Assembly (NCBI GenBank): GCA_046542255.1
Contig: JBKHBT010000039.1
Location: forward strand, 1 to 29,102
Reading direction: 5' to 3'
Length of the DNA: 29,102 nt
Source: JBKHBT01 sp046542255
GTDB taxonomy: Bacteria; UBP14; UBA6098; JBKHBT01
Position numbers and translations under genes: made by a program. Shown here one piece after another: positions 1 through 8,623 of this stretch. Position 1 is the first letter of the stretch. Every line of letters starts with the position of its first letter. The notes beneath the pieces are model-generated. The model was given only the letters and a program-made list of their open reading frames with translations. It did no database searches and was not told where the DNA came from.

Positions 1-112
1 GTTTATATCAAGTCGTAAGGTTAAATGTTATTGTTATGGGGTGAAGTTGTAGCAGCCTTCGTCGATTGTTGGTGTTACTTTGGGGGCAGTACAAACCCAA
101 AAACATAAACCT

Positions 113-136
113 CGTTCCAACGCTCTCCGTGGAACG
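113..136 (-). repeat. 24-bp hairpin repeat, copy at window start
   Basis: The outer arms CGTTCCA and TGGAACG are perfectly complementary. Read on the minus strand, the unit is followed by AGG and closely matches the units at 28556-28579, 28597-28620 and 28637-28660. A partial relative (AACGCTCCGCGTTG) lies at 146-159. This is a dispersed, intergenic, palindromic repeat family present at both ends of the window. Its function is unknown. Confidence 0.75.
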
Positions 137-184
137 AAAAACAATAACGCTCCGCGTTGATACAACCATTACTTAATCTCCAAA

Positions 185-217
185 ATCATGGTTATGGGAA
201 AAGATCTGAACCATGAT
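185..217. repeat. Inverted repeat ATCATGGTT / AACCATGAT
   Basis: Two perfect 9-bp arms (185-193 and 209-217) enclose a 15-base loop. The right part (TCTGAACCATGATAGACAGG) resembles, from memory, an interspersed repeat motif seen in many unrelated environmental bacterial genomes. That resemblance is recollection, not a search result. There is no T-run, so a terminator role is unlikely. Confidence 0.5.
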
Positions 218-371
218 AGACAGGATAGAAAAGATGACCAAGAAAAGGATAATTTGCTAAACTGCTACACGAGCAAAAGACTAATTGGGCGAATTGCCAA
301 AGTTATCATGAATACAAAGAATTACAAATTGTAAAGCATGAGAATGCATAAATATTCGCATTGTCTTGCAT

Positions 372-758
372 CTAATCCCAGTGCAAGGTAGTTTCACGTT
401 CGATATAGTTGTCAGAATGGCACTTGGGGCATCGGGGCGGTGCATCTACTTCGAAACTGCCACCGCATTTGCAATTCCCGGCGACCTCGCCTATCCGCCG
501 ATGATACTCTTCTTCGGATATCGGTTCTATCGTATTGTCTTTTTGGATTGCGCTATCTATATCCATAGTTACGGTGCTATACGGCACATCAAGACCCTTG
601 ACAAATTGCCTATGAGCTTCAGGGAATTTGTCGAATGACATCATCTTCTCTTTGCCGCATTCATCGCAATGTGTCAAAATAGTAAAAAAACCATTGCCCA
701 CGCTGCCAATGAATCTATGGCCGCATTCGAGGCATCTGGCACGAAATTTATATCCCAT
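372..758 (-). CDS. Double zinc-ribbon protein of unknown function
   Basis: A 128-residue protein with four cysteine pairs: C9/C12, C31/C34, C96/C98 and C110/C113. The spacing suggests two zinc ribbons, one at each end, joined by a charged middle segment (about 40-90) with no recognisable domain. I see no signal peptide or membrane segment, so it is probably cytoplasmic. I do not recognise a named family. Such small ribbons often bind nucleic acid or act as protein adaptors, but nothing here proves that. It is the last gene of the minus-strand run starting with the PilB-like ATPase, 35 bp after the MBL-fold gene. GGGAG lies just upstream of the ATG and supports the start. Confidence 0.8.
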   Translation of the reverse strand: MGYKFRARCLECGHRFIGSVGNGFFTILTHCDECGKEKMMSFDKFPEAHRQFVKGLDVPYSTVTMDIDSAIQKDNTIEPISEEEYHRRIGEVAGNCKCGGSFEVDAPPRCPKCHSDNYIERETTLHWD

Positions 759-793
759 AAGTTCTCCCTATTATAAGATAAAAAAATATTTCT

Positions 794-1735
794 TTATACT
801 AATTTAATAATTTCCATCATAGGAAGCAATGAAATTTCTATGCCGAGTTTTTCGCCTCTTTTTATTATCCATTCAGCTGGCTTTTGGCTATTTCTAATAA
901 ATCGCTGCTTCTTCTTGAGTTTGATTCTGAAATCATCCCAGTGGGACAGAAAAACACGCTTTGCACCGCTTTTAACAATTACCTCATCGAAAAATTTCCA
1001 ATTATATTTTTTGCTCTGCATTGCAAGGCCACCGATAGGAGCGACAAGCACATCGGCCTGATAATTATCGAACATTCCCTCGCAAAAACCCGGGCTTCCA
1101 CAGGCAAGTATTTTTGCTTGCCTGTGTTCTATAAAAATGCAATAGGAACCTCCTTCTTTGAAATCAATCGGCCTTGCTGGCATTTCGAGTGGTTTTTCGA
1201 TCGCCTCGCCAAGTCCGCCTATTGGCCTAAGTGGCAATGGAAATGGCTGATGCTTCGATTCGATGAATTCAATCGAGAAATTCCCGGCATCGATTATTTC
1301 ATTTCCCTTTGCCAGAATAATGTCATCTTCGGCAATACCATATCCACGAGCAATATTCCCGGCTGATTTGGAGCCTATGATTTTGGCTCCAGTCCTTTTG
1401 GCGATATATGGGGCATCCAAAGCATGATCGGGATGTGTATGTGTCAAAGCGATAGCATCGACTTTTCTAATTCCTATACTTCGCAGGATTCCGCGAATCT
1501 TTCGCCGCTTCGGACTATAACTCTTAAATACATAAGCCGGCCCAATAAGATTCCGGAATCTCGAAAGGTAAGGATCAATAAAAATCCTGGATTTGCCATC
1601 ATCGAAAAGTAGGCTATTTGTTCCCATAAAGAGCATTTTGAGATTTTTTTTCTTGATGTTTTGCTTTATCGATGAACTCATGTCCGTATCATAAAAATAT
1701 TTATCGTATTCTGAAAATCTTTTCCTTAGTTTCAA
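794..1735 (-). CDS. MBL-fold metal-dependent hydrolase
   Basis: A 313-residue metallo-beta-lactamase-fold protein. The metal-binding signature THTHPDH is at 98-104 (H99, H101, D103, H104), after a beta-rich start with a GTNSLLF segment typical of the UlaG-like (Lactamase_B_2) branch. Further potential metal ligands are a CGSPGF segment mid-protein and LSHWDDF near the C terminus. Members hydrolyse phosphodiesters, lactones or similar bonds; the substrate here cannot be read from sequence. There is no signal peptide, so it is cytoplasmic. I chose the TTG at 1735 because AAAAGGGAT precedes it at good spacing and its TTGA overlaps the arfB stop codon, implying translational coupling. An ATG at 1681 (residue 19) is the alternative start with a weaker ribosome binding site. 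Confidence 0.85.
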   Translation of the reverse strand: MKLRKRFSEYDKYFYDTDMSSSIKQNIKKKNLKMLFMGTNSLLFDDGKSRIFIDPYLSRFRNLIGPAYVFKSYSPKRRKIRGILRSIGIRKVDAIALTHTHPDHALDAPYIAKRTGAKIIGSKSAGNIARGYGIAEDDIILAKGNEIIDAGNFSIEFIESKHQPFPLPLRPIGGLGEAIEKPLEMPARPIDFKEGGSYCIFIEHRQAKILACGSPGFCEGMFDNYQADVLVAPIGGLAMQSKKYNWKFFDEVIVKSGAKRVFLSHWDDFRIKLKKKQRFIRNSQKPAEWIIKRGEKLGIEISLLPMMEIIKLV

Positions 1736-2157
1736 TGTATATCCCTTTTATTGAAGCTTCGCTGCTTCTTAAGTCTTCCGCGATGCTTCTTGTTCTTCAA
1801 ACGCCTTTCTTTCGATGCCTTTGTTGGCTTCGTCTTGCATCGTCTCTTGGGCTTTCTGGCCGCTTTTCGCAAAAGCTTGACCAAACGATAAAGCGCTTCT
1901 TCCCTATTCTGATGCTGCGAACGGTGGCTTTTAGATACGATTAGTATTTTCCCATCCTTCGTCAATCGATTTCGAGCAATCTTCTTTAAACGCTTTTTTA
2001 CATTGGATGGCAAATTATCAGAGCCCATTGCATCATAATATAGCTGGACGGCTGTAGCAGTTTTATTTACATGCTGCCCGCCGGGGCCATCAGAAAGGAC
2101 GAAATTCTCTTCGATATTATTTTCATCTATATAAATATCTTTAGTAATCTTAATCAT
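1732..2157 (-). CDS. arfB: Peptidyl-tRNA hydrolase ArfB (ribosome rescue)
   Basis: A 141-residue codon-independent release factor homologue. The GGQ motif (residues 26-28, in DGPGGQHVNK) is the catalytic tripeptide that hydrolyses peptidyl-tRNA in the ribosomal P site. A segment similar to E. coli ArfB follows (SHRSQHQNREEAL). The very basic C-terminal tail (TKASKERRLKNKKHRGRLKK) is the element that in the family inserts into the empty mRNA channel of stalled ribosomes. It lacks the codon-recognition domains of RF1/RF2. I chose the ATG at 2157 (MIKITKDI), which matches the usual family start; a TTG at 2178 in frame has no ribosome binding site. It follows the PilB-like gene and overlaps the MBL gene by 4 bp. 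Confidence 0.93.
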   Translation of the reverse strand: MIKITKDIYIDENNIEENFVLSDGPGGQHVNKTATAVQLYYDAMGSDNLPSNVKKRLKKIARNRLTKDGKILIVSKSHRSQHQNREEALYRLVKLLRKAARKPKRRCKTKPTKASKERRLKNKKHRGRLKKQRSFNKRDIH

Positions 2158-2203
2158 AAAAGATGAGTAATAGTCCAAAAGGTTCTAAGGTTTGCATTTG
2201 AAA

Positions 2204-3898
2204 TTAGTCGGCGGTTTGCGAAAGTACCTGTTCTAATGTGGTTTTGCCTTTTTGCATAACCATGATTGCTTCCTGTCGCAGGGTCCTCATGCCTTCTTTG
2301 AGTGCCTGTTCGGCAATTTCGAGAGCGGATGCGCCCTCCATGATTAGCTTTTCGATAACATGAGAAATCGGCATGATTTCATAGAGTCCCTGTCGTCCTT
2401 TATAGCCGGTACCATTGCAGACATCGCAACCCTTGCCTTCATAGACTGTCATCTCATCGGCTTCTTCTTTGCTAATTCGAAGATACTTTCGGTATTCTTC
2501 TTCGATCTCGCTAGGCTTTTTGCATGCCTCGCAAACACGGCGAATAAGTCGCTGGGCCATTATTAGCTTAACCGAAGTTGCCACCATAAATGGCGGAACG
2601 CCCATATCGATGACTCTTGTGATCGTCGATGGAGCATCATTAGTATGTAGGGTTGCAAAGACCAGATGTCCTGTAAGTGCAGCCTTGATTGCAATATCGG
2701 CAGTTTCTTTATCACGAATCTCACCAACCAGGATGATATCCGGGTCCTGCCTAAGGAATGACCGCAATGCAGCGGCAAATGTCAATCCGATTTCGCTATG
2801 CATCTGTACCTGATTGATACCCGTAAGATTATATTCAACAGGATCTTCCGCCGTCATGATATTTACATCCGGCTGATTAAGCGATGATAATGCTGAATAA
2901 AGTGAAGTTGTTTTACCAGAGCCAGTAGGCCCTGTAACAAGTACCATACCAAATGGCAAACTAATAGCATGCCGAAATTTTTCCAGGCCATCGGATGGAA
3001 AGCCAAGTTTAGTCATATCCAGCATCAGGCTTTCCGGGTCGAGGATACGCATAACTACCTTTTCGCCAAAAACACATGGCAGAATCGATACACGAAAATC
3101 GATTGGCCTACCAGAGTATTGTATCTTGATACGGCCATCCTGTGGCAATCGCCTTTCGGAAATATCCAGCCTGGACATGATCTTGATACGAGACACCACA
3201 GCAGCACGAAGCTTAAAAGGCAAAGGTGCAGCCTCGATAAGTGCGCCATCGATACGATAGCGTACCCTTGTTGTCTTTTCATAGGTTTCGATATGAATAT
3301 CAGATGAACCCCTCGAGATTGCTTCCATCAAAATACCATTGACCAGCTTGACAAGCGGCTTTTCCTGAACCGCCTGCTGAAGATCATTCATATCGAAATC
3401 ATCTTCTTCTTCTTCGATAATCTCGAGTTCGTCTTCGATATCAATCATGATATCTGATAATGATTCATAGTCGGATTCATAATAGTTTTCGATAGCGGTT
3501 CTGATTGATTCTTCTTTGGCAAGCACCGGCTGGACATCGAGGCCTGTAACGAATTTGAGCGTATCGAGAACGAAGACATCTTTAGGTTCGGCAGTAGCTA
3601 CAAAAAGCGATTTGCCAACCCTCAAAGTTGCGACAACATTAAATTTTCTGGCGATGTCCTTCGGTATTAGCTGAACAACCTCGGGATTAAGTTCTATATC
3701 TTCGATTTTAAGTGTACCGATATTAAGCTGTTTTGCCAGGAATTCATTAATTGTATCTTCGCTGGCAATATAGCCCAGTTTTAGTAGAACTTCTCCAAGT
3801 TTTCCGCCTTCAGCCTCTTGTAGGCTAAGGGCTTTCTCCAGCTGCTCTTCGGTTAATCGCCCCGAATTGACCAGCATTTCGCCTAATCGAAGCGCCAT
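2204..3898 (-). CDS. pilB: Type IV pilus / type II secretion ATPase (PilB/GspE)
   Basis: A 564-residue hexameric secretion ATPase of the usual family length. The N-terminal MshEN/T2SSE_N domain (about 1-140) precedes an acidic linker (150-172) rich in Glu and Asp. The ATPase core has Walker A GPTGSGKT (323-330), an Asp box (AEDPVEY, 350-356), Walker B around IILVGEIRD (388-396) and a His box (LHTND). A tetracysteine zinc site (C456, C459, C491, C494) is typical of PilB/GspE and absent from PilT. It powers pilus assembly or pseudopilus extension at the inner membrane. No other pilus gene is in the window, so PilB and GspE cannot be told apart. It is first in the minus-strand run, with a promoter at 3930-3957 and GGAG before the ATG. 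Confidence 0.92.
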   Translation of the reverse strand: MALRLGEMLVNSGRLTEEQLEKALSLQEAEGGKLGEVLLKLGYIASEDTINEFLAKQLNIGTLKIEDIELNPEVVQLIPKDIARKFNVVATLRVGKSLFVATAEPKDVFVLDTLKFVTGLDVQPVLAKEESIRTAIENYYESDYESLSDIMIDIEDELEIIEEEEDDFDMNDLQQAVQEKPLVKLVNGILMEAISRGSSDIHIETYEKTTRVRYRIDGALIEAAPLPFKLRAAVVSRIKIMSRLDISERRLPQDGRIKIQYSGRPIDFRVSILPCVFGEKVVMRILDPESLMLDMTKLGFPSDGLEKFRHAISLPFGMVLVTGPTGSGKTTSLYSALSSLNQPDVNIMTAEDPVEYNLTGINQVQMHSEIGLTFAAALRSFLRQDPDIILVGEIRDKETADIAIKAALTGHLVFATLHTNDAPSTITRVIDMGVPPFMVATSVKLIMAQRLIRRVCEACKKPSEIEEEYRKYLRISKEEADEMTVYEGKGCDVCNGTGYKGRQGLYEIMPISHVIEKLIMEGASALEIAEQALKEGMRTLRQEAIMVMQKGKTTLEQVLSQTAD

Positions 3899-3929
3899 TT
3901 ATTCTCCATTCTCTAAAGCCTCAATAATC

Positions 3930-3957
3930 AATATATAAATCATAAATAGAAAATCAA
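3930..3957 (-). promoter_or_regulatory. Predicted sigma70 promoter for the pilB run
   Basis: On the minus strand, a -35 TTGATT (3957-3952), a 16-bp spacer and a -10 TATATT (3935-3930) place the start of transcription about 25 bases before the pilB ATG. AT-rich surroundings raise the chance of a coincidental match. Confidence 0.5.
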
Positions 3958-4016
3958 GTTATATATTCAGTTTTTTTAATATTTTAATCAAGCAAAATTT
4001 CTAAAGTTAATTTATC

Positions 4017-4044
4017 TTGACATTAAGATGGTTACGTATATATT
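4017..4044 (+). promoter_or_regulatory. Predicted sigma70 promoter for the rsfS-argS-rho run
   Basis: A consensus -35 TTGACA (4017-4022), a 16-bp spacer and TATATT (4039-4044) lie about 110 bases before the first plus-strand gene, in the divergent gap shared with pilB. It would drive the secreted protein, LytR_C, rsfS and argS, and perhaps rho. Confidence 0.55.
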
Positions 4045-4156
4045 GATAATAGAATAGAGGTTTCTTCAAAACCAATATTCAGTGAAGTCAAATTAATTAA
4101 AGTACTAAAAACAAAATAGTACAAATCATAAATCGTAAAACCTATACTTTTCCAAA

Positions 4157-4699
4157 ATGTCAAAATTTATCAAAATAACATTATTTTTACTTCTGGCACC
4201 ATTAATTATATCGGCACAAACAACCGAGCCTTCAGAAAATCTTAATTCTGAGGCAGAAACTAGCTCATCGAGTAGCAGTTATGAAAGATTTGGTTCCGGT
4301 AATATCAGAGAGCGAGCTATGGAAAAAGGCAGTAGCAATGGCCTTAGCTCTTCTGTTAATGCCCTTTCGAGATATGGCCCCGGCGCAGTTGCTACAGGCC
4401 TTTTGGGTTATTTCAAATTAGCGCCAGATTTTACACATAACAAAATGTCATTTGGATATTTTTCAAGCGGTAGTTCCAGTGGATATATCGCAAGCTATAC
4501 TTATAATTTCGGATATGACCTCGGTAAATTTGGTGAACTGGATATCGACCTGCAAGCATCGAAAATCGGAAGTTCCAGATATAGCGATAGATTACAATTG
4601 CAGCCAAATTTTAACTGGAACTATAGAAGCGAAAACTTCAATTTTCAAATCAAAGTAAATGCGCCACCGATTGTTAAAAATCAAGATATTGACAGATGA
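4157..4699 (+). CDS. Small secreted, possibly outer-membrane beta-rich protein
   Basis: A 180-residue protein I do not recognise. Residues 1-20 form a clear Sec signal peptide (short basic start, Leu-rich core, likely cleavage near SAQ). A Ser/Glu-rich low-complexity region follows (about 24-45), including a run of six serines. Residues 90-180 alternate polar and aromatic residues (GYFSSGSSSGYIASYTYNFG) as in beta-strands of small outer-membrane barrels. No catalytic motif is visible. It is first in the plus-strand run and ends immediately before the LytR_C gene. The function is unknown; a cell-envelope role is inferred from the signal peptide and the envelope-type neighbour. Confidence 0.75.
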   Translation: MSKFIKITLFLLLAPLIISAQTTEPSENLNSEAETSSSSSSYERFGSGNIRERAMEKGSSNGLSSSVNALSRYGPGAVATGLLGYFKLAPDFTHNKMSFGYFSSGSSSGYIASYTYNFGYDLGKFGELDIDLQASKIGSSRYSDRLQLQPNFNWNYRSENFNFQIKVNAPPIVKNQDIDR

Positions 4700-4717
4700 T
4701 TGAAATCTCTTTATTTT

Positions 4718-5191
4718 ATGGCTAAGAAAAACTCCAGCTCGGGAAAAGCATTCCCGAAAATTACTGTCATAACTTTTGCTATTATTATTGTTCTTTTTAT
4801 ATTATATGCCAGTCTATCGTTAATAGGATTCATGCAGGCTCCTGAGAAAGCCAAAAAACTGGATGAAGTCGATGAAGAAAATAGGATAAAAATTGTCGTA
4901 TTTAATGGTTGCCAAAACAGTAAAAAAACATTACAGATTACAGATATGATTAGAGAAAATGCTGATATCGATGTAGTCGATATTATCAAATCACCGGGAA
5001 CAACATATCCCCGGACAATGATACTGCAAAGACAGATCGAAGATGAAAAGGTAAAAAAATTAGCGAAAATTATAGGACTTAAACAAGAAGATATTATTAA
5101 ACAGAGATCGAATCAATTTGTAGATGCGACTCTGGTGATTGGAATAGACCACGAGGTGTTATGGAAAACATTGAAGACAAAATGGAATTAG
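4718..5191 (+). CDS. LytR C-terminal-domain membrane protein
   Basis: A 157-residue protein with a basic cytoplasmic start (MAKKNSSSGK), one hydrophobic segment (about 15-39) and an extracytoplasmic LytR_C domain (about 60-157; begins IKIVVFNGC, later RTMILQR and a terminal LVIGID strand). LytR_C domains occur alone or at the end of LytR-CpsA-Psr cell-wall ligases; the catalytic LCP domain is missing here, so an envelope-binding role is the most that can be said. I chose the ATG at 4718. An in-frame TTG at 4700 directly follows the previous stop and would add six residues. The end overlaps rsfS by 31 bp. To my knowledge, LytR_C next to rsfS is a recurrent arrangement in bacteria. Confidence 0.82.
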   Translation: MAKKNSSSGKAFPKITVITFAIIIVLFILYASLSLIGFMQAPEKAKKLDEVDEENRIKIVVFNGCQNSKKTLQITDMIRENADIDVVDIIKSPGTTYPRTMILQRQIEDEKVKKLAKIIGLKQEDIIKQRSNQFVDATLVIGIDHEVLWKTLKTKWN

Positions 5192-5568
5192 AACAGATTA
5201 CAACTGAAGATGTTCGCGATGCTATTTGCGAATTATTATATGAAAACATGGCAGATGATATAAAAGTATTAAAGATTACCGATATATCATCGCTGGCAGA
5301 CTATTTTATTATTGCGACCGCCAAATCGCCGAATCATTTGCGGTCTTTAGCCAATGAGATTCAAGAGGTTTTGGCATATAATGGCCTGAAGGCTAATCAT
5401 ATAGAGGGCCTCAAAGGCCTTAAATGGGTGCTTATGGACTATACCGATGTAGTCGTGCATATTTTCCTGCCACAGGCAAGAGACTATTATGGCCTCGAAT
5501 CCTATTGGGCCGATGCTCCGCTGTATAAATACGACCCGGAAAATGACAAACCTTCAGAAGAAGAATAA
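5161..5568 (+). CDS. rsfS: Ribosomal silencing factor RsfS (Iojap family)
   Basis: A 135-residue Iojap/RsfS protein, close to family length. It has the family core: a helix ending in DIKVLKI, then DISSLADYFIIAT, a helix with HLRSLANEI, and the C-terminal GLKWVLMDYTDVVVHIF and YYGLESYW segments. RsfS binds ribosomal protein uL14 and blocks subunit joining when nutrients run low. The ATG at 5161 lies inside the end of the LytR_C gene, preceded by GAGGTGTT, so the two are probably translationally coupled. The tail is acidic (PSEEE). argS begins 4 bp after its stop codon. Confidence 0.94.
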   Translation: MENIEDKMELEQITTEDVRDAICELLYENMADDIKVLKITDISSLADYFIIATAKSPNHLRSLANEIQEVLAYNGLKANHIEGLKGLKWVLMDYTDVVVHIFLPQARDYYGLESYWADAPLYKYDPENDKPSEEE

Positions 5569-5572
5569 TAAT

Positions 5573-7231
5573 ATGAGTGCAGGAATAATTAAACTTCAGA
5601 ACGAGCTCATAGAAGCTCTCGATAAAGCATGCAAGAAACTTTTCGATATAGATGCTCCGGTAAATATCAATCCTGCCGACCCGAAATTTGGCGATTTCCA
5701 GACGAATTTGCCTTTCATTCTCGTAAAAAAGCTGAAAAAAGCACCTATTCTTATTGGTAAAGAGCTGGCAGACGAGATCGAAGAAGATTTCAAGGGCAAA
5801 ATAAGTATAGAAGTAGTCGGCGGATTTATGAATTTTACTATATCACCAAACTTGTTATCCAAAATGGTCCGCCTTATAATCGAATCGCCGAAAGATTTTA
5901 TAAAAGTCGATTATGGCCAGGCAGGACGTTTCAGTGGAATTAAAGACCTATCAAAGAAAATTCAGCTCGAATATGTTAGCGCAAATCCCACTGGCCCGAT
6001 GAATATAGTAAGCGCTAGAGCTGCTGCTGTCGGTGATACGTTATCAAAGCTCATGGCAAATTGCGATATGAAAGTCTTTTCTGAATATTATATAAACGAT
6101 GCCGGAAATCAAATCGATATACTCGGCAAGTCGTTTTTGGCGAGATTGAAAGAAGTCAAGGGTGAAGATACTGAATTTCCAGAGAATGGCTATCACGGTG
6201 ATTACCTTATCGATTATGCCAAAGAATATCTCAAAGAAAATGACAATAAAATAGGTGATAACTATACCAAATGGATTCTAAATAGAGTGATCCGAGAAAA
6301 CCGAAAAGTCCTTGAAGACTACAATGTTATATTCGATGGCTGGTTTTCCGAAAAAGAATTTAGAAATAGCTATGATATTCAATCGCTTCTTGAAAGATTC
6401 GGCGATGATGTCTATAAAAAAGACGGCGCATTATGGTTCAAGGGCGAAAAATATAATAACGAAATCGAAGACTTCGTTTTGGTGAAATCTGATGGACAAT
6501 ATAGCTATCGACTTATCGATATTGCATATAATCTAGATAAGCTGGAAAATCGTGGTTTCGAGCGTGCTATTATTATTCTTGGTCCCGATCATCATGGCCA
6601 TGTCGCCAGAATGCAGGCTGCAATGGAATCTCTCGGCTATAAAGGCAAATTGGAGATTCTGATTCTTCAGCAGGTTAATCTATTTGAAGGCGGCGAGAAG
6701 GTCAAGATGTCTAAACGTGCTGGCAAGATTATCATGATGAAGGAACTGGTCGATGAAGTCGGCTCCGATGTAGCGAGATATTTCTTCCTGACTCGCAAAA
6801 TGGAAGCACATCTGGATTTTGACCTCGACCTTGCCAAAAAACAGGGCGATGAAAATCCCGTTTACTATATACAATACGCTCATGCAAGAATCGCTAATGT
6901 CATTCTTCATGCCAAAAAGCAAGGTGTCGATATCGATGATATCGATTATTCAGACATTGTTTGGGATGAAGATAATGAGCTTGAAATGATGCACAAAATA
7001 GCGCGATTCCCGTCTATTGCAATAAATGCAATGGTTGGACGGCAGCCGCATTTGGTTGCATTTTATCTGCATGAGCTGGCCCAGCTTTTCCATCCATTTT
7101 ACTTTAAGTATAGGATAGTTTCAGACGATAAAGAAATAACGAAGAGACGACTTATTCTTTCTAAGGCATTGAAGAATGTTTTTAAGGAAGTACTTGGCCT
7201 TCTGGGCATTTCTGCACCGGAAAGCATGTAA
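5573..7231 (+). CDS. argS: Arginyl-tRNA synthetase
   Basis: A 552-residue class I aminoacyl-tRNA synthetase that charges tRNA-Arg in the cytoplasm. An N-terminal ArgRS additional domain (about 1-95) precedes the Rossmann catalytic core with SANPTGP (136-142), GPDHHGH and KVKMSKRAGK (the KMSKS loop, intact), followed by a DALR anticodon-binding domain to the C terminus. Oddly, the HIGH motif is replaced: where HVGH is expected after SANPTGP, residues 144-147 read NIVS, so both histidines are gone. All other features are normal and it is an apparent single essential copy, so I infer it is active. I chose the ATG at 5573 just after rsfS; an upstream ATG at 5489 would run inside rsfS. Confidence 0.95.
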   Translation: MSAGIIKLQNELIEALDKACKKLFDIDAPVNINPADPKFGDFQTNLPFILVKKLKKAPILIGKELADEIEEDFKGKISIEVVGGFMNFTISPNLLSKMVRLIIESPKDFIKVDYGQAGRFSGIKDLSKKIQLEYVSANPTGPMNIVSARAAAVGDTLSKLMANCDMKVFSEYYINDAGNQIDILGKSFLARLKEVKGEDTEFPENGYHGDYLIDYAKEYLKENDNKIGDNYTKWILNRVIRENRKVLEDYNVIFDGWFSEKEFRNSYDIQSLLERFGDDVYKKDGALWFKGEKYNNEIEDFVLVKSDGQYSYRLIDIAYNLDKLENRGFERAIIILGPDHHGHVARMQAAMESLGYKGKLEILILQQVNLFEGGEKVKMSKRAGKIIMMKELVDEVGSDVARYFFLTRKMEAHLDFDLDLAKKQGDENPVYYIQYAHARIANVILHAKKQGVDIDDIDYSDIVWDEDNELEMMHKIARFPSIAINAMVGRQPHLVAFYLHELAQLFHPFYFKYRIVSDDKEITKRRLILSKALKNVFKEVLGLLGISAPESM

Positions 7232-7275
7232 TTACAAAATAATCAGTAAAAAAAGATTTTTAATAAAGGAGAAAA

Positions 7276-8538
7276 ATGTTAGACCTAAACCAACTCAAGG
7301 AGATTCCATACAATGAACTTCTTGCTATGACCAAAAAACTCAATATTAAAGGCTCTCCAACATTTTCCAAACGTGAGCTTTTATATCATATGATTAAAGT
7401 GGAATCATCTCGCGAAGATAATTATATCCGTGGCGAGGGATTTCTGGAGATATTGCCGGATGGTTATGGATTCCTCCGCTCACCAGAAAACAACTACCTC
7501 TCCGGTTCGGATGATATCTATGTATCGCCATCGCAGATAAAGCTACTCGGCCTTAAAAAAGGCGACAAAGTAGCTGGCCAAATCAGACCCCCTAAAAATA
7601 ATGAGCGCTACTTCGCCATGCTCAAAATAGTCGCCGTCAATGGCGATAAGCCGGATTCGGTCAAAAATAAGACACCTTTTGATAGGCTAACACCTCTGTA
7701 TCCAGAGAAAAAGATAGACCTTGAATATCAAAGTAGTGAGCCTTCGACAAGAATCATGGACCTTCTGGTTCCAATTGGAATGGGGCAAAGATGCCTTATC
7801 GTATCACCACCAAAAGCCGGCAAAACAGTTCTTTTGCAGAAAATTGCCAATAGCGTGATTAATAATCACCCAAATTCGACTTTGATTGTCCTTTTAATCG
7901 ATGAAAGGCCAGAAGAGGTTACCGATATGCGGCGTAATGTTCCGAAGCAAGTCGATGTTGTATCTTCCACATTCGATGAGCCGGCCGAACGTCATACGCA
8001 AGTTGCCGAGATGGTTATTGAGCGTGCCAAGAGGCTGGTTGAACAAAAGCGCGATGTCGTTATCCTTCTCGATAGTATAACAAGATTAGGCCGTGCCTAC
8101 AATACTGTTACGCCTCATTCGGGTAGGATTCTCACAGGTGGTGTCGATGCCAATACATTGCAGCATCCCAAAAGATTCTTCGGCGCCGCCAGAAATATCG
8201 AAGAAGGCGGTTCATTGACTATTATCGCAACCGCCCTTATCGATACCGGTTCTAAGATGGACGAAGTCATTTTCGAGGAATTCAAAGGTACTGGTAATTC
8301 AGAAATAATACTCGACAGAAGGCTTTCCGATAGAAGAATCTATCCTGCAATCGATATCACGAGATCTGGAACACGTAAAGAAGAGCTTCTCATGTCAGAA
8401 GCTGACCTCCAAAAAGTTTGGCTGCTCAGGAAGATTCTCGTGGACATGAATCCTGTCGAAGCGATGGAATTTTTGCTTAATAAACTCATGCGCACCAAGA
8501 CCAATGAGATGTTCCTGGCTTCGATGACCGGTAGATAA
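7276..8538 (+). CDS. rho: Transcription termination factor Rho
   Basis: A 420-residue hexameric RNA helicase of standard length. The Rho_N helix domain (1-45) precedes the cold-shock RNA-binding domain (about 50-120; GEGFLEILPDGYGFLR), then the RecA-like ATPase with Walker A PPKAGKT (178-184), LIDERPEEV, Walker B VILLDSITRLGRAYN, and the Q/R loop region LTGGVDANTL and EEFKGTGN. It ends RNA synthesis at unstructured C-rich transcripts. AAAGGAG lies just before the ATG. The 44-bp gap after argS allows read-through from the upstream operon. The gene ends at a perfect 11-bp hairpin, and no insert or long acidic/basic N-terminal extension is present. Confidence 0.97.
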   Translation: MLDLNQLKEIPYNELLAMTKKLNIKGSPTFSKRELLYHMIKVESSREDNYIRGEGFLEILPDGYGFLRSPENNYLSGSDDIYVSPSQIKLLGLKKGDKVAGQIRPPKNNERYFAMLKIVAVNGDKPDSVKNKTPFDRLTPLYPEKKIDLEYQSSEPSTRIMDLLVPIGMGQRCLIVSPPKAGKTVLLQKIANSVINNHPNSTLIVLLIDERPEEVTDMRRNVPKQVDVVSSTFDEPAERHTQVAEMVIERAKRLVEQKRDVVILLDSITRLGRAYNTVTPHSGRILTGGVDANTLQHPKRFFGAARNIEEGGSLTIIATALIDTGSKMDEVIFEEFKGTGNSEIILDRRLSDRRIYPAIDITRSGTRKEELLMSEADLQKVWLLRKILVDMNPVEAMEFLLNKLMRTKTNEMFLASMTGR

Positions 8539-8543
8539 ATTTC

Positions 8544-8578
8544 AAAAGACATTATCAAAAATTTAGGTAATGTCTTTT
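8544..8578 (+). terminator. Hairpin terminator after rho
   Basis: A perfect 11-bp stem (AAAAGACATTA at 8544-8554, TAATGTCTTTT at 8568-8578) with a 13-base loop starts 6 bases after the rho stop codon. The stem is AT-rich and the following T-run is short because the Ts lie inside the stem, so its strength is uncertain. Confidence 0.6.
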
Positions 8579-8623
8579 CCCAATCGCCTAATCGACTATA
8601 AAATGACGAGAAAGGTTTGATAC

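Larger units (their letters stand above)
1..371. other. Gene-free flank with short repeats
   Basis: No coding sequence can be supported in this stretch. It holds a hairpin repeat (113-136) with a shorter relative (146-159) and an inverted repeat (185-217), each listed separately. The rest is AT-rich sequence with no terminator or promoter I can defend. The zinc-ribbon gene on the minus strand ends at 372, so this is the downstream flank of that operon. Confidence 0.6.

Noticed and set aside
366..638. Plus-strand ORF opposite the zinc-ribbon gene
   Set aside because: Antisense shadow; the minus-strand frame has paired cysteines and a ribosome binding site.
759..793. TATAAT just before the zinc-ribbon gene as a separate promoter
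   Set aside because: No -35 at proper spacing, and the start of transcription would fall in the ribosome binding site.
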